Origin: Muricea muricata
Lineage: Eukaryota > Cnidaria > Anthozoa > Malacalcyonacea > Plexauridae
Length of the DNA: 64,000 bases
Reading direction: 5' to 3'
Assembly: GCA_963855995.1 (NCBI GenBank)
Contig: OY979716.1
Span: 47,015,213-47,079,212, forward strand
Part shown: positions 22,780 to 37,680 of the stretch, piece after piece
How positions within the stretch are numbered: the first letter of the stretch is position 1
Layout of the letters: each line of letters begins with the position of its first letter
Translations under genes and position numbers: made by a program
Notes under the pieces: model-generated
What the model was told of the DNA's origin: nothing
The model's database searches: none
What the model saw: only the letters and a program-made list of their open reading frames with translations

Positions 22780-23154
22780 ATATATATATATTTATCACAT
22801 ACTTGTGCCTTTATCCGGGCGATAACACGGTGACATAAAAACGATATGTCCCGTGATATCGTTTTTTGTCCCGCGATATCGTTTTTTGTCCCGCTCAAAA
22901 CAAAGATGGCGTCCGACTGAAGGATCGATAGAAGAGATAACAATAAAAATATAAAATAATACAGGGAAAATAACACAAAGAAATTTGCCGCTATTAAAAG
23001 ATAAGTTATTTTTGGTTTGTTTTTGTAATTTCTACCTGATTAGCGTATTTTAAGCAATAATTTTGAATTCATTTTGAAATGTACTCGAAGTATAAATAAT
23101 TTGAAAATATAATCTGGTTTTTGCTCTAGATAAAGGCACAAGTATGTGATAAAT
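22780..23154. mobile_element. MITE-like element with 27-bp inverted ends
   Basis: tatttatcacatacttgtgc.. at about 22788-22814 is matched in reverse complement by gataaaggcacaagtatgtg.. at 23128-23154. The interior is AT-rich, with a repeated atatcgttttttgtcccg motif near 22855-22890. No coding content. Confidence 0.6.
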
Positions 23155-23155
23155 A

Positions 23156-23308
23156 GGTTATCACATTCGAGACTCGGTAATATCAGTTTTATCGCTCTCG
23201 TTACCATATCATATTTTGTCCCTCGTTCGCTGCGCTCACTCGTGACAAAATATGATATCGTCTCTCGAGCGATAAAACTGATATCACCTCGCCTCTCATA
23301 TGATAACC
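23156..23308. mobile_element. Palindromic MITE
   Basis: A ~153-bp near-perfect palindrome: ggttatcacattcgagac.. mirrored to ..tcatatgataacc, with inner arms cagttttatcgctc / gagcgataaaactg and atatcatattttgtc / gacaaaatatgatat around a ttcgctgcgctcactcg centre. It would fold into one hairpin. Confidence 0.85.
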
Positions 23309-24548
23309 ATCGCCAGAAATTTGCGACATTTGAGCCCGCAAAGCAAGCAGCGGTAATCAGCTTAAATTCAAAATCAAAATAGCTGCGAAGCGATGTGCTC
23401 TAGTTGATTAACGCGAATTTCTATCACTGGGTTCTTTCACAAGTACAGCATTGCTTCTTTCGAGAAAACAATTTATGATTTGCACATACGATATATCCGG
23501 CGACCTTTTTTAAGGTTATACCTGCTTTTTAAGCACTTATGTTGAACACCAAGTCGAAAAGATTTGCCCCCCTCAATACGCTTAATAGAAAAATAGTCAC
23601 ATAATTTGGCAAAATAGCACAGCTTATTAATATTTATGGTAACCATCTCGGCAACGATGCATTTGAATTTCGAAAAGGATTTGCAATTCTAATTTTCGCG
23701 CGTTCTCAAAGCGAGAGAGGACATGGTAGCTTAAATAAAGTGCTCATCGCTTGAGCGTAAATAATCCGCTGACTCCAACTCCCCCAGATTCAAAAAGTTC
23801 GTATTTTCTCGATTATTTTGATACCAAATGTCAAATATTTATCGTTGTCTAAGCTTGAAAAATTCCAAAGCGCGCTTCGGATCGCACAAAGACATTGCTT
23901 CAGGGACAGTGCGCGGTGTTCGTATTTTGAAGTAAATTTTGGAACAACTTTCCTCTAAAACTCAGACAAGAAACATACAGCAATGGGTGAAGGTACGTTT
24001 TATCGTCAAGACTCCGTAGAAACAAAGTCAAAATTAATTGTATGCTTTTTGTAATCGGTCATCTTTTATCGCATTTTGGCGCATTTTGAGTATATTTAAT
24101 AGTCTTAAACAAGGGACAAACGTGCCGTAGCAAGCATTTCGAGAGGAACAAGTTAATGATCACTTTTACAAGCTATTTTTACAGCATTATAAGCAGAAAC
24201 TGGACTAGAATCAAAAACTATTGAGACAAAATTGATAAATTACGTTATTTAAAAAATATTTGATATTATTTTAACTCGCCCTATCTAAAGTATAGTATTT
24301 TTATTCGCTTAAATATTTCGTATTTTGTATCACCGCTGACATACCGCGGGTTCAATGTCGCAAATTTCTGGCGATGCTATACATATATAGCTGCTTCTGT
24401 AATTTTATGCTACTCATGGAATGTTGCAATTGAAACTTGAGAAGTTTCGGTAGTCTAGTCTAGTTGCTAAGATACTACAAGAAAACCAAACAACTCTTCT
24501 GACAGTGCGTTCGCGAAAATTTAATGAAAAAAGCATCCATGCTATCTC
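23309..24548. promoter_or_regulatory. 5' flank of the SRCR/LDLa gene
   Basis: No domain-bearing ORF. About 24430-24548 aligns with the upstream flank of the inverted paralogous exon (shared gaaacttgagaagttt, ccaaacaactcttctg, cagtgcgtt), so this is the conserved proximal promoter/5' UTR. A lone ATGGGTGAAG followed by GTACGT at 23983-23998 resembles a tiny first exon but has no partner. Confidence 0.4.
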
Positions 24549-24687
24549 ATGATGAAGTTGCAAAAATTGCTTTTCATAATTGTATTTTGTGCGCTAGTAC
24601 GGTGCGCGCCTCTAGTGATAGCCTGGGATTCGCAATCGTATCTTAACAGAAGTCAACCGTCGCCCTCATTGTATGCGACACACGGTG
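24549..24687 (+). CDS. Signal-peptide exon of secreted SRCR/LDLa gene
   Basis: 139 nt: ATGATG start, 46 codons plus one base, then a GTAAGT donor at 24688. The product begins MMKLQKLLFIIVFCALVRCA, a secretory signal with likely cleavage near residue 20, followed by a short polar stretch. The exon ends in phase 1, exactly the phase needed by the SRCR exon at 36831 downstream on the same strand, whose first codon is completed by the G to give Ala. Joining the two across a 12.1-kb repeat-filled intron is an inference from phase, strand and order. An inverted paralogue lies at 9000-9135. The first methionine is used; the second gives the same signal. Confidence 0.7.
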
Positions 24688-26046
24688 GTAAGTTTCTGGC
24701 TATTGTCCAGCTTTAATTTCACATCTTAATGCTAGTAGTTTATCTTTGGGTTGCTGAAATAAATAGTGGTTAATGGTCTAGAATGTTAAAAATGTTTCTC
24801 CTTTTTGTCCAAGTATATCGGCATAGTTAAACGTTTCAAAATAGCTATCATACGCATGGCCGAACCAGGAAGTTGGCAATAAAAAACAAACGTTGCAGAA
24901 ATATTACTTCCGAACAGATATATATCACCTTTCGTTCCATTCTATGCTGAGGCTTATTTTCTAGTTATAACTCTCGCGTTTGTTAGCCATGTTCATATTA
25001 ATCATTGACTAGACGTCTTTGATGACTATAGAGTGTCTGGAGTTGCTTTATATAAATACAGGAAATGTTAAATAAGGGCATCCACATGACGAACTTGATA
25101 AATAAAAAATTTTTGTATGAGCCTTTGTCCCGAGGACAAAGATTGCCCGGGATGCATTTAACCAATGTATACTATACTTAAACCGGCAAACTGTAACCAT
25201 GCATATACCGTAGATGTAACGGAATCCGCACGAAAGGCGCAGAAATAAGTTTCGTGTAAGAATCATGCAGCCATCTCTTGTTGGGATGAACATGAAGTAG
25301 CTCCTATCTTTAAACAAGTGCTCCAATGGTATATTATTTATAATAAAACATTTTGTATTTGCTACCATACTCAAGTACATTGCATGGTGTACTGGCCTGG
25401 CAATATGGAGTTTACGATTCACAACGCGACTTGCTCGACAACGCAATGTAGATTTTTAGCTTTAAAACAAGCGCTGAGCATTTTGATATAATAATATTTC
25501 AATGCTACTTCAAATAATCTTAAGCACTGCTGCAACGTTTGACCCCAACAAATGCGATTGTTGCCGAATTGTGGAGTTTAAATAAACGGCCCTGAAAATC
25601 ACAGTTGGCTCCCACGTTGCTCCAAGGACGCGATAATCCTTAGTTTAATGTCGTGTTGAGAACGACAAAGCCGTTGCAATTCCCCTGGGACCATAAACCA
25701 CTCACAGTTCGAACAAATTTGCTTGTTTTGAACCTGCGTCGTCGAGCCGCCTCGTCGCAGATCGTAAACTTTCTATTGTTTTGCATACAACGTCGTAAAT
25801 TCGTAAAATTAGTTCCTCTCTCTTTGGATAGCCCATGTGTACATTGTGCGCATAGTACCGTTAGACGTCCATACGCGTGTATAATATACACATAATGTTT
25901 AGTTCATAACCACGGAGTGGATTTTGGCGTTTTATGTGGCATTCGGTCATAACCCGTTTATTGTAACACGAATAATAATATACAAGGAAATGTTTCTGGG
26001 CTGTGATTGGTTGATTCGAGTGCAGTTAATCCCAAACATCACCCAG

Positions 26047-26148
26047 AACAGTGCAAAAATCTGTAACACAGTGCAAAAATCTGTAACAACAGTGCAAAAA
26101 TCTGTAACAACAGTGCAAAAATCTGTAACAACAGTGCAAAAATCTGTA
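26047..26148. repeat. 21-bp minisatellite (5 copies)
   Basis: Five copies of acagtgcaaaaatctgtaac(a), the first one base shorter. Being 21 bp it stays in frame and makes a false repeated peptide (TVQKSVT). Confidence 0.92.
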
Positions 26149-26449
26149 ATAAGCTCTTTGAGCGATGGGATTTACTCGCTGAAAAACCAAAAATATGGCG
26201 GCCGAATTTTCACGTTTGCTTAAAGATTTCGTCGAAATTTCAACACAACTTGGGATTCTTCTCTGACAATTATGATCACAAAACAAACTCTAAAGTATGC
26301 TGGAACTTTGTACATAAAACTTTTAGCCATGGCTTTTGTAAACATGAATTTTTTAAGCGAAGAAATTCGAGAATGAGTGCACTTGCATAATGCGAAGTTG
26401 TAAGTACAAAATGCTTGTTTGGACATTTCCTTTTTATATTATTAATAAG

Positions 26450-26597
26450 TAATAGTATAATTTCTCGTGCAATTACGGAAAACAAGCACTCGTGAGTTTT
26501 TAAAAACCGCAAATAGCACTCGTCCTTCGGACTTTGCAGTTTTTAAAAACTCACTCGTGCTGGTTTATCCGTAATTGCACTCGAAATTATACTATTA
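26450..26597. mobile_element. Palindromic MITE
   Basis: About 148 bp with arms taatagtataatttctcgtg / cactcgaaattatactatta and inner arms gcactcgtgagtttttaaaa / tttttaaaaactcactcgtgc around a cttcgga centre. Predicted to fold into a single hairpin; no ORF. Confidence 0.85.
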
Positions 26598-28479
26598 CCT
26601 ATACAAAGTACTCGCGGGGAGCAAAATGCTGTCAACTCTCGTTAAAGCGGACACCTTGCCCGCAGGTGCGAACAAAATTTTCCAAATTCAGGCTTTAGAA
26701 TGTCAGAACAAGGTACTGGCGCTTCTCGTTTGTTCCAACTTCTTGTTCGTCAGGTTTAGTAAATAGTAATAAACATGCACAGAGACAAAGTACAAGCCGT
26801 ACAAAAGTACAAGAGTAAACTGTATTCAAATATTATTGAAATCGCTAAAGTGGTAAATAAGTCAATAGAGATTTCAACGCGCGAGTTTGAATTTAAGTCC
26901 CACGTGATGAACTTATTTGCACCACGCGATGAGCGTCTTATATTCTACGTTTGAGAGCAAATCAATGCACGCAAGCGAAGTTTACTCCAGCTAGAAGATG
27001 GAGTTTAGACGCGCAGCGACAAAGAATCACTTAGAAATTTAAATTTTGAGAACCTATCTGTTCAAATGAATGAGATTTGGCTAAAGCTAGGCAAGTGGTA
27101 GAAATTCAAATTGAAATACTAAAGACAATTAAGGTGCTTGCTGTAATAATATCATTGATAGATCAAATTGCAAAATTTTTTAATTTATCGTTAAATTTTA
27201 ACTAATGTACTGTATTATTGATGTATTATTGACTTACACTGTACCGGATTACTTTTCAAGCCGGATTAATTTCCACTGAACATCGTAAAATTCGTGGATG
27301 TTTACGCTGTACCAGTTCACTTCGCAACAGACTCCGCAATGAGCTCATATAATGTCCTACAGAGACAAGTTTAACTAACGATTCCACAGGTTTAATTAAC
27401 GATCGAGCGTTCAGCACTAAACATTTAGGAATTTGTCTGGGTTTACTAATTTCACGTCCGGTGAGACTCTAACTTTAATTGAATTTTCATTGTAACATTT
27501 GCAATTAAAGCCATTACTTAGATCTTGGAGTGTGTTCCTTCAAGGTAGAATTTGTTTACCAACGTTTACACTGGACAAACTCTGGCCATTTTCAATAAGT
27601 GAACTTTTATTTGCTTGAACGAAAGTAGTCCATATTTCACACTGTAAATCTACAACAATTGTATAATAGCACATCAACAAAGTATTGTTGCCCAACTTAC
27701 CTTATAGCAGTACACGCTTCGTTCTTTACTTCACGAGCATTTTTGGGCACGTAGCTTTCGTATATTGTACTCCTATAGCGTCGTCTTGTGAATACACGTT
27801 CGTCAAAAGCTCTTGTGAATTTTACCCTTCATTTGGGTGTTAATACTTTCCAAAGGCTTCATATTGCCTCTGAGCAATTCCGATCTAACCATATCGTATT
27901 TGCAAGACATATTTTGCAAGACACAAAATATACTTCGAGTTCGAATCGAATGAACCTTTGCAGTCAAGGTTGAGATCATTGAATATTAATTAACTTGCCA
28001 ATGCCAAACTTGCAGCATCATGACTGAGATACCCCACGCAAAGTCAGTCAGAAAAAATGAGCCAATGAGAGTGGAAAGTTTTTTCAAATCATCCAATTAA
28101 AAAGCTTGTAGAGAGCTTCGAATTGCGCAAGCTAAGTCAGACCCCCGCAAAGGTCAGTCAAAATAGTTAATATGGCCTCTCTACCAATCAAATGACCAGA
28201 AACCACCACCCGAGTCGGCAAGATTTTGGTGAAATACCGCTGTCTGTGACTTGAGAGTAACGATTTAAACGCGTGCTGCCGGAATATATTTAACTGGACT
28301 ACAATAAGTTGGAGCTCGTATAAAATTGTGAAAATGCCGCTTGATTCAGACAGAATATTAATTATCTATGATTCTTACACGCAAGTCGCATGACTGACTT
28401 GACTACCCCTGGATCCGCCCCTGATTTGTGATATAACAGTACTCATGTATTCACACTTATCTGACAATATTTTAATTGC

Positions 28480-28760
28480 TTACTCATTAGATAGTTGCCC
28501 ATGTTTAAGCTCCATGTTGCTCCATGTTGCCCAAGTATCAGCCGTCTCACTTGAATGACCGCACATATATCTACAACTCTCCATTTTCAGTTGGTTTGCC
28601 TTTACTCCTTCGATAAACAGAAGGTTTTTATTCTTTCTCCATATAATTGAAACATCCTCAGTGGCGAAAACTTTTGAAAGCTTGTCACCCCCAGGTTGAG
28701 ACCAAACACCCTTGAGCTTCAGCAACAAACTCCTTTAATGATTCAAAATCCCCCGACCAA
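28480..28760 (-). pseudogene. Remnant of a retroelement-associated domain
   Basis: On minus, LGWSGDFESLKEFVAE (about 28760-28710) runs into a second frame with LKLKGVWSQPGGDKLSKVF, then EDVSIIWRKNKNLLFIEG and a Cys-containing end. The first motif resembles FTWKGDLKSLKAFVAR in the LINE at 59181-61546, so this is probably the same N-terminal domain, here more complete but frameshifted. The function of this domain is not known to me. Minus-strand origin inside a presumed plus-strand intron argues for a decayed mobile copy. Confidence 0.45.
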
Positions 28761-29365
28761 CCCAGACTAAGCGATTTTCGGATCGATTCAGTTATACCGC
28801 TTGTACAATTAACTTCTCCAATACTTGGTGGGTCGTCATTCGAAAACTCTAAAACGAATGGGCGAGATTTTGAGGACTAGATAGCAAATTAAGTGATTTT
28901 TGGCTTAAGCTAGTGGAGCTCAAAATAGCAAGTCTGCTCTGCATGATTGCACTTTAACTGGTTTCGGTATATTATGGCAGAATTTGTTGTACAGATCGGG
29001 CCCTAAAAAATTCACACTATAGCGATTGTCCTATTGTTATAATTTGTCGAAATAACAGCCTGCAAGCGAACGTAACGAAACAAGACGCCTGCTAAGGCGT
29101 TTACTCCGCCTGCCAAGGCGAAAATGGGCCCAAGGCTGGGCAGGGCCGTAACTAAAGCGTTAATTGGGAGCGGATACATTCATTTATTTTGTTCTGCTCG
29201 AAGAATTCCTTTTAAAACCATTTGTTAGTTTTGGGAATGCCGTTAGAGGCTTTTGCTAAACCAACACACTCACAATTCTTGGTTTGCAATCAATCTCTCG
29301 GGATGCAGCAGACAACAGGACCATTTATATGAGCGAAAATAAGCCGCGGCTTAAATAGGCCGCGG
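28761..29365. other. No gene recognised
   Basis: Contains GC-richer repeated bits (gcctgctaaggcgtttactccgcctgccaaggcg, spanning about 29087-29120) and a gggccgtaactaaagcgttaattg motif at about 29144, which also occurs near 4911. Nothing else seen. Confidence 0.45.
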
Positions 29366-29568
29366 CAGTGGCGGATCTAGCGTAGGTCAAAATAAATTAC
29401 TACAGCTCATTCTAGGATATATATACATTTTAAAATACCTTCAAAGCAACTTCATTGGTTGGATTTTGTTCTTTTGAAATTCATAACCTATGACATTGTT
29501 ATAAAGTTATTTTGAATTTAAAATTGAGCTGCTGTAATTTATTTTGACTTACCCTGGATCCGCCACTG
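29366..29568. mobile_element. hAT-type MITE, copy B, with perfect TSD
   Basis: 203 bp with CAGTGGCGGATCTAGCGTA and the reverse complement of CAGTGGCGGATCCAGGGTA as ends, flanked by a perfect 8-bp duplication GGCCGCGG (29358-29365 and 29569-29576). An 8-bp duplication with CAGTGGCGGATC ends is the hAT signature. Non-coding. Confidence 0.93.
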
Positions 29569-32147
<2,579 letters not shown>

Positions 32148-32459
32148 TGTCAATCCCGAAAAGTTTGTCCAGGCAAAATATACTATAATATATATATATC
32201 GATCACTTGGTTACTGTAATATATGCATCAACACGAAGATTTTACCATGCGTGTTAATTGCGCGTTCGATTAGCGTGGAAATTAAAACCTGTTTGCAGTA
32301 TATACTGTACACAATGCCTCGACCATATTCGGCGCATGATTTGCGTCGGAGAATGGTTTAAAGAGGTATAAAGAAATAGCATCACGGTTATTTGTTTGCC
32401 TAAAAACTGTGTAAATTGAAGGCTGCAAATTTCAGTGTATGGAGTATCTGCACTGTTAA

Positions 32460-32705
32460 TTTCAGGGAGTAATTTTAACTCCACGTGGGGAGTCAAAATA
32501 ACTCCTTATAGGAGAGTAGAACTAGTGGAGTTAAATCTGCTCTAAAAATGGAGTTAAAACTACTCTAGAATCCAAACTTTACTCCACCAAGAGTAAATTT
32601 AATTCCACTAAAGGAGTAAAAATAACTACAACTGATGGAGTAGAAATACCAGAGTAATTTTTACTCCAAAAAAATTACTCCCGGAGTTATTTTGACTCCA
32701 CTATA
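32460..32705. repeat. GGAGTA/TACTCC palindromic array, left
   Basis: About 245 bp dominated by ggagtaaaa, gagtaatttttactcc and similar short self-complementary units at about 15-25-bp spacing. A matching array sits at 35455-35665, flanking about 2.75 kb. Both may be the subterminal repeats of one element. Confidence 0.65.
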
Positions 32706-35454
32706 CATTGTAGTGAAAGGAGTACATTTACAGAATACTCTGTGTAGAGATCTACAGACATGTACTCATTTATAATTATGATAAATGCACCATATCTATG
32801 TCACAAAGACGACTCAAAATATCGGGCATAGATTTGTTTTCGCAAGATTGCGTTATTTGTGCAGCCAAAATGTGATTGAATCTCTTGTAAGTTCGTGATG
32901 AAATGAATATATGTCGTGCGTTTGTCCAATAGCAGTATGATATGAATATTGTTGATTAAAAAATATAAACTATTTTGATTATTACGCTGACAAGTAGCTT
33001 TGTGTCCATTTACTTACACAGACCAGTGGCAGTGCTACGCGCGCAAAGCTCGGCGGGATAGCGTTACTTCGAAGCGACGCCATATTTATATTTTCCACAA
33101 TTAAAAGGTTTTATACAGCGAAGAAAGATACCATTTTAACCAAGATGAACGATGAAATAACTCCGTATACATCACGAAGGACGGCGTAAAACTCCGGTAA
33201 GCAAATTCTTGTGGTTTTTGTATAGATAAAACTATTTAAATGTTTGATATTTATTGCCTTCCATGAGTCCATCGAAACACGTGTTCCATATTATAAAATT
33301 GAATTTCGCGCGATAGTATTTGGATTTAACCTTTTATACGTTTAAATAAATAAATGCCTTTTACTTTCCTTGATGCATTGAATTCGGCTCAATATTATTA
33401 GGATCAGTACTGTTATAACCTTATCTTGTATTCCTAACTGTTAGAACCTTATATTGTAATGTGGCCATGACACAATGACTGAGTGCCAATCTAATGGGGA
33501 AGCCGGCGATAATATGTGCATTATTTCGTGAGTGTGTTGTTGCGTGTCATGGAAGTATAGCCAAAATTTGTTAGCTACCCAGCTTAAGGTAATATTGTAG
33601 CAGGGGAATTTGTGTGTTGCTAATTTGCTATGATGACTCAGCTTTAATGTGCTCAACCATTTCCTTCTCAGCAAAACACTAGAATACTATCTTTATATAT
33701 CTTGTTATACAGTGTATTTTGTATTTTTGATTGCCAAGGCTCTCCTCTTGATGAGCAAAATTTTCTGCTATAAAGGATACAGCAAAATATAATAACAATC
33801 AAAACTATTTATACTGTTAATTATCCTATTAGCATTGCTGCTGATGTTACTGATATTATTAAATAGGAGAACTGTGTTCATGAGTATTATAAGTAAGACT
33901 TGGGTAACAAGAAAAGAGATGTAAGTAATATATTTACCCAAGGAGCTGCAACCTCCAAGAAGTGATATTAAATCACCAAGTTTAAAAGTAACAAAATACT
34001 AATTGCCCTATTGTCAACATCTTATTACTGAATAGTCCTTAATGCGATCCATGTTTTACACCACACTACTTGAATTCGGGTCATTCCAATAAAGATTTGC
34101 AGGCCCTCTGGTAAAATTTGCTGCCCTTTAGGGCGGAAAGGAATAACATTGGCTCATGGTAATAATGGAAGACAGTGGAACATGTAATTCACCATTAATT
34201 AGTCTCACTTCACTTTTAGAAGTACCAGTAGTGCATCTTGTGTGTGACAATATAAACCTTTATGCCATACTGTATTTTTTTCACTCTCGGTCTCATATAC
34301 TGGATTTGTTACCGGGCCAATTTGTCTGACAGCAGACTATTCTACTGATCAATAAAAGTGCTACTTTTTAAACTTTTAACCAAGCAGTCTGTTAATGTAA
34401 ACTTTGCTATTTTATTCTATTTAATATAAAATGATTGTACTAGGAAAAGTGCTGACACACTAGAGCATTTTGCATAGAAAAATTTATGATTGCCTCATGT
34501 ATTATTGCATTAAAAGGTCATACCAGAAAAGATCTATACCCCTCAGAGGAAATTTCTGCCATTCAAGGAGGGGGGATGTCTTAAGATGCCCAAAGGGGGA
34601 AGGGAGGCATGTATAAGTTTGCCCAAGGGGTTACACTTTGTAAAAAGCCATTGTATTTATCAAGCAAAATGTTTGTAAATTTAAACCAAGAATAAATTGA
34701 AGCATAGATGACGATGATGCCCAGGAAGGGGAAAGGTTGAATACCTGTGGGATATCTGAAGAGGCTGGGGGTATTTTTAATTTCCTCTGTGCAGGATCTT
34801 TTCTGGAATGATCCAATGCCCAAGATATATCCTGTCATGTATGGTAGATAGCTATTTGATTATCTTGACTTACTACTTTACTTATCTTATTGCAGCCTTA
34901 CAAAATTTTGATTACATACAACTGCCTGGAAACACCATTGGTTGAAAGGAGTCAAAGCTAATGATGCAAGGCTTGGACAATTGGATGCAATATATTTTGA
35001 TTTATGAAAGATACTCAGCCTTGGAAAATATGGAGCTCATGTAAGCAGTTTCACAGTATTCGAACAGCTACTTGGAATGTATGAGACAATACAACATTTC
35101 AAAATCTGCAATAGCTAGCAATAACCTAATAATATTGTTATAATTACCTATTCATAGTTAACTGATAAACCTAAAGCCATTGAACAGTATGATATACATG
35201 CATGTGAGACAACCAGTTTTATCAAAGAAACTAATATGTTGATCAAATTGTCTATAAATTAATAGGTTTAAAACAGCCCAAAACATTTCATGTGTTGGAT
35301 GATTATGTTTAGAACTGTACTTTATAGTTCTGTAGAATAGCATAAAGTGACTGAATTAAGTGTATATAAAAACTCAATTCTTTCTTTTTTGAATAAATGT
35401 TTTAACTTCACAATATTTCATCTGATTTTATAAGTATTGAAATTATTGCAATTT
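32706..35454. other. Interior between the two GGAGTA arrays
   Basis: No recognised gene. A GC-richer patch at 33020-33200 contains ATGAACGATGAAATAACTCC.. and a GTAAGC donor-like site, possibly a non-coding first exon; unsupported. Confidence 0.35.
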
Positions 35455-35665
35455 TTACTCCACATACTAGTTTAAGAGTAATTTCTGGAGTCAATATTAC
35501 TCCACTTATGAGTGTAAAATTCACTCTCCCAAGGGGAGTACATTTTTAATAGGAGTAATAATGACTCCTATCAGTAGTAAAATTCACTCTACTTTTGGAG
35601 TAAAAATTACTCTGAAAAGAGAGTTAAAATACTGGAGTAAAAAGTACTCTCAAATTGGAGTGAAC
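35455..35665. repeat. GGAGTA/TACTCC palindromic array, right
   Basis: Same short-unit composition as 32460-32705 (ggagtaaaaattactc, gagtgtaaaattcactc, ggagtcaatattactcc). The units are self-complementary, so orientation cannot be assigned. Confidence 0.65.
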
Positions 35666-36663
35666 TGGGGCCTTTTTTGACTCACTTCGGTTGTGTTGGA
35701 TTAACCATTGACCAGGAAGTGTAGTTTTCCATTTAGACAACAACTTTAGTCAAATACACATCATTCAAGTATTTTTTTAAGAGTTTTAGTCAAAAACTTC
35801 ATAAAATCAAATATAATTTCACGGCGCGCATGCGTATAACTAACATGACTGTCGTCGCTCGAAGACATACATCTACCGTGACTTTGCATTTCACTATGCC
35901 AGGCCCGGAACTAGTAGCCCTCACCATGGGTTTACGCCCGGAGCGGCGCTGGCTCGAGGAATATATGCAAAAGGAACATTTTGCCATTCTATCGCTGCTG
36001 AAAAGACCAATTTTATACATCCCAAATTAACTCGATAACTCTGCTGATATTCAACATTTGAAGTTGAAACTTACTCGAGATTGGTCGGGAAAGGTTGAGA
36101 AATTACGATCAAAAACGATCTTTTTGTTTTGTCGGCCTTCTATAGGCATCTGCCGCTACTTTTATAGTTGAGAGAATTGACCATTAAACTAGGTAGACAG
36201 TCGTGTTTCCCTTTGCAGGCTATATCAGTTGCAAATGTCTGCTTTATAGCTTTCCAATGTGGCGTCTGCTCAAGTATAAACAACAAATTTACCTAATATA
36301 TCCAGTATCTTACTTGGCTATCTCGATAAAGCAGGGAATCAGTTGATAGCCGTTTGCTGTTTGTTGTAAACTCTTATCATTTGTGCTCTCTGATATCATA
36401 TTTCGTCCTTATATTTTAGCCTCGTTGCCATATCATTTGTTTATTTAAGATACTTTGCTCACCATTTCGTTGACCTGTTATCATTTATAGACCTGAAGCA
36501 AGGGGAATTCGAATAAATATTACCGCAAGAAATCATATATTATCCTTAGGGGTAATAGTTATTTTATCAAATTTTCCGTGTGGAGGGTCCAGAAATTATA
36601 TATTATACAACGTCACGAATACATACGTAAAAAAAAAGGATGAAATTTGTCCGTATCAGCGAA
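35666..36663. other. No gene recognised
   Basis: Intron-like DNA upstream of the first SRCR exon; short ORFs on both strands around 35800-36030 have no recognisable domain. Confidence 0.4.
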
Positions 36664-36778
36664 CCAGATCGATTTTGTTAGACGATAAAAATTGTTTGGG
36701 TTATGAGTCATCACTTTTTTCATGCAGTCATGGAGGAGCTTTAAATCAGAGCTGTAGTCACCTTCCATGCTAAATCAC
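36664..36778 (+). pseudogene. Degenerate SRCR exon fragment
   Basis: Aligns with the second half of the SRCR exon at 36831-37145. It keeps ttagacgata..gattgtttggg, tatgagtca and catgcagtcatggagga, and in one frame reads ILLDDKN-like, NCLGYESSLFSCSHGGA and NQSCSHLPC before a stop. The 5' half of the domain and any acceptor are missing. It lies only about 50 bp upstream of the intact exon, so it is the relic of an additional tandem SRCR exon. Confidence 0.75.
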
Positions 36779-36805
36779 TCGCTCTGAAGCTAGTAAAGCA
36801 GGTAA

Positions 36806-37156
<351 letters not shown>

Positions 37157-37680
37157 TGATGAAGGATTAATTAATATCATTATACAACCAGTCGTCATAT
37201 TTGGTTGACAATTGTAATAGATTCAACCAAGTATGGAAGTCTTTTTTCTTGACAACAATAATCCGCACTGATCACTGCAACAACCACAGAACACGATCAC
37301 AGTTAAGTTGATACAGCGTATTAATGATGAATAAGAGCATTTACTTAGAAATTAATCGCAGCGAACAAAATGTTTGTAGGCTACGCAAAGACGGTAATGA
37401 TTGTAACAACCGTCTATCAATCAGCTCCTCAATAAATGTACTGGGACCAAGTATCATCCGTAAACATTTCGGAAACGCTCTCATTTCATTAGTGACTCAT
37501 GATTTTATTTTTCCTTTACTATCAGCAAGGATCTTTCCGCAAGGAGGTTTATAATTAATATGCAAGTCATTGACTAGCAAGGATACTATCACTAGAGGCA
37601 AGGATACTATCAGCAAGGAAGTTTATAATTAATATGCAAGTCATAGACATATAATATATCGCAAAAGTCGCAGCACAACA

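Larger units (their letters stand above)
24688..28479 (+). other. Presumed intron 1, first part
   Basis: 24688-24960 aligns with the intron of the minus-strand paralogue. The rest holds a minisatellite (26047-26148), a palindromic MITE (26450-26597) and scattered ORFs without recognisable domains. Confidence 0.45.

Noticed and set aside
23983-23998. ATGGGTGAAG followed by GTACGT as a mini first exon
   Set aside because: Only 10 coding bases, no partner exon identifiable and no paralogous support.
25640-25895. Overlapping 80-codon ORFs on both strands
   Set aside because: Protein-like on minus (ICDEAARRRRFKTSKF), but no homologue recognised and no splice or paralogue support.
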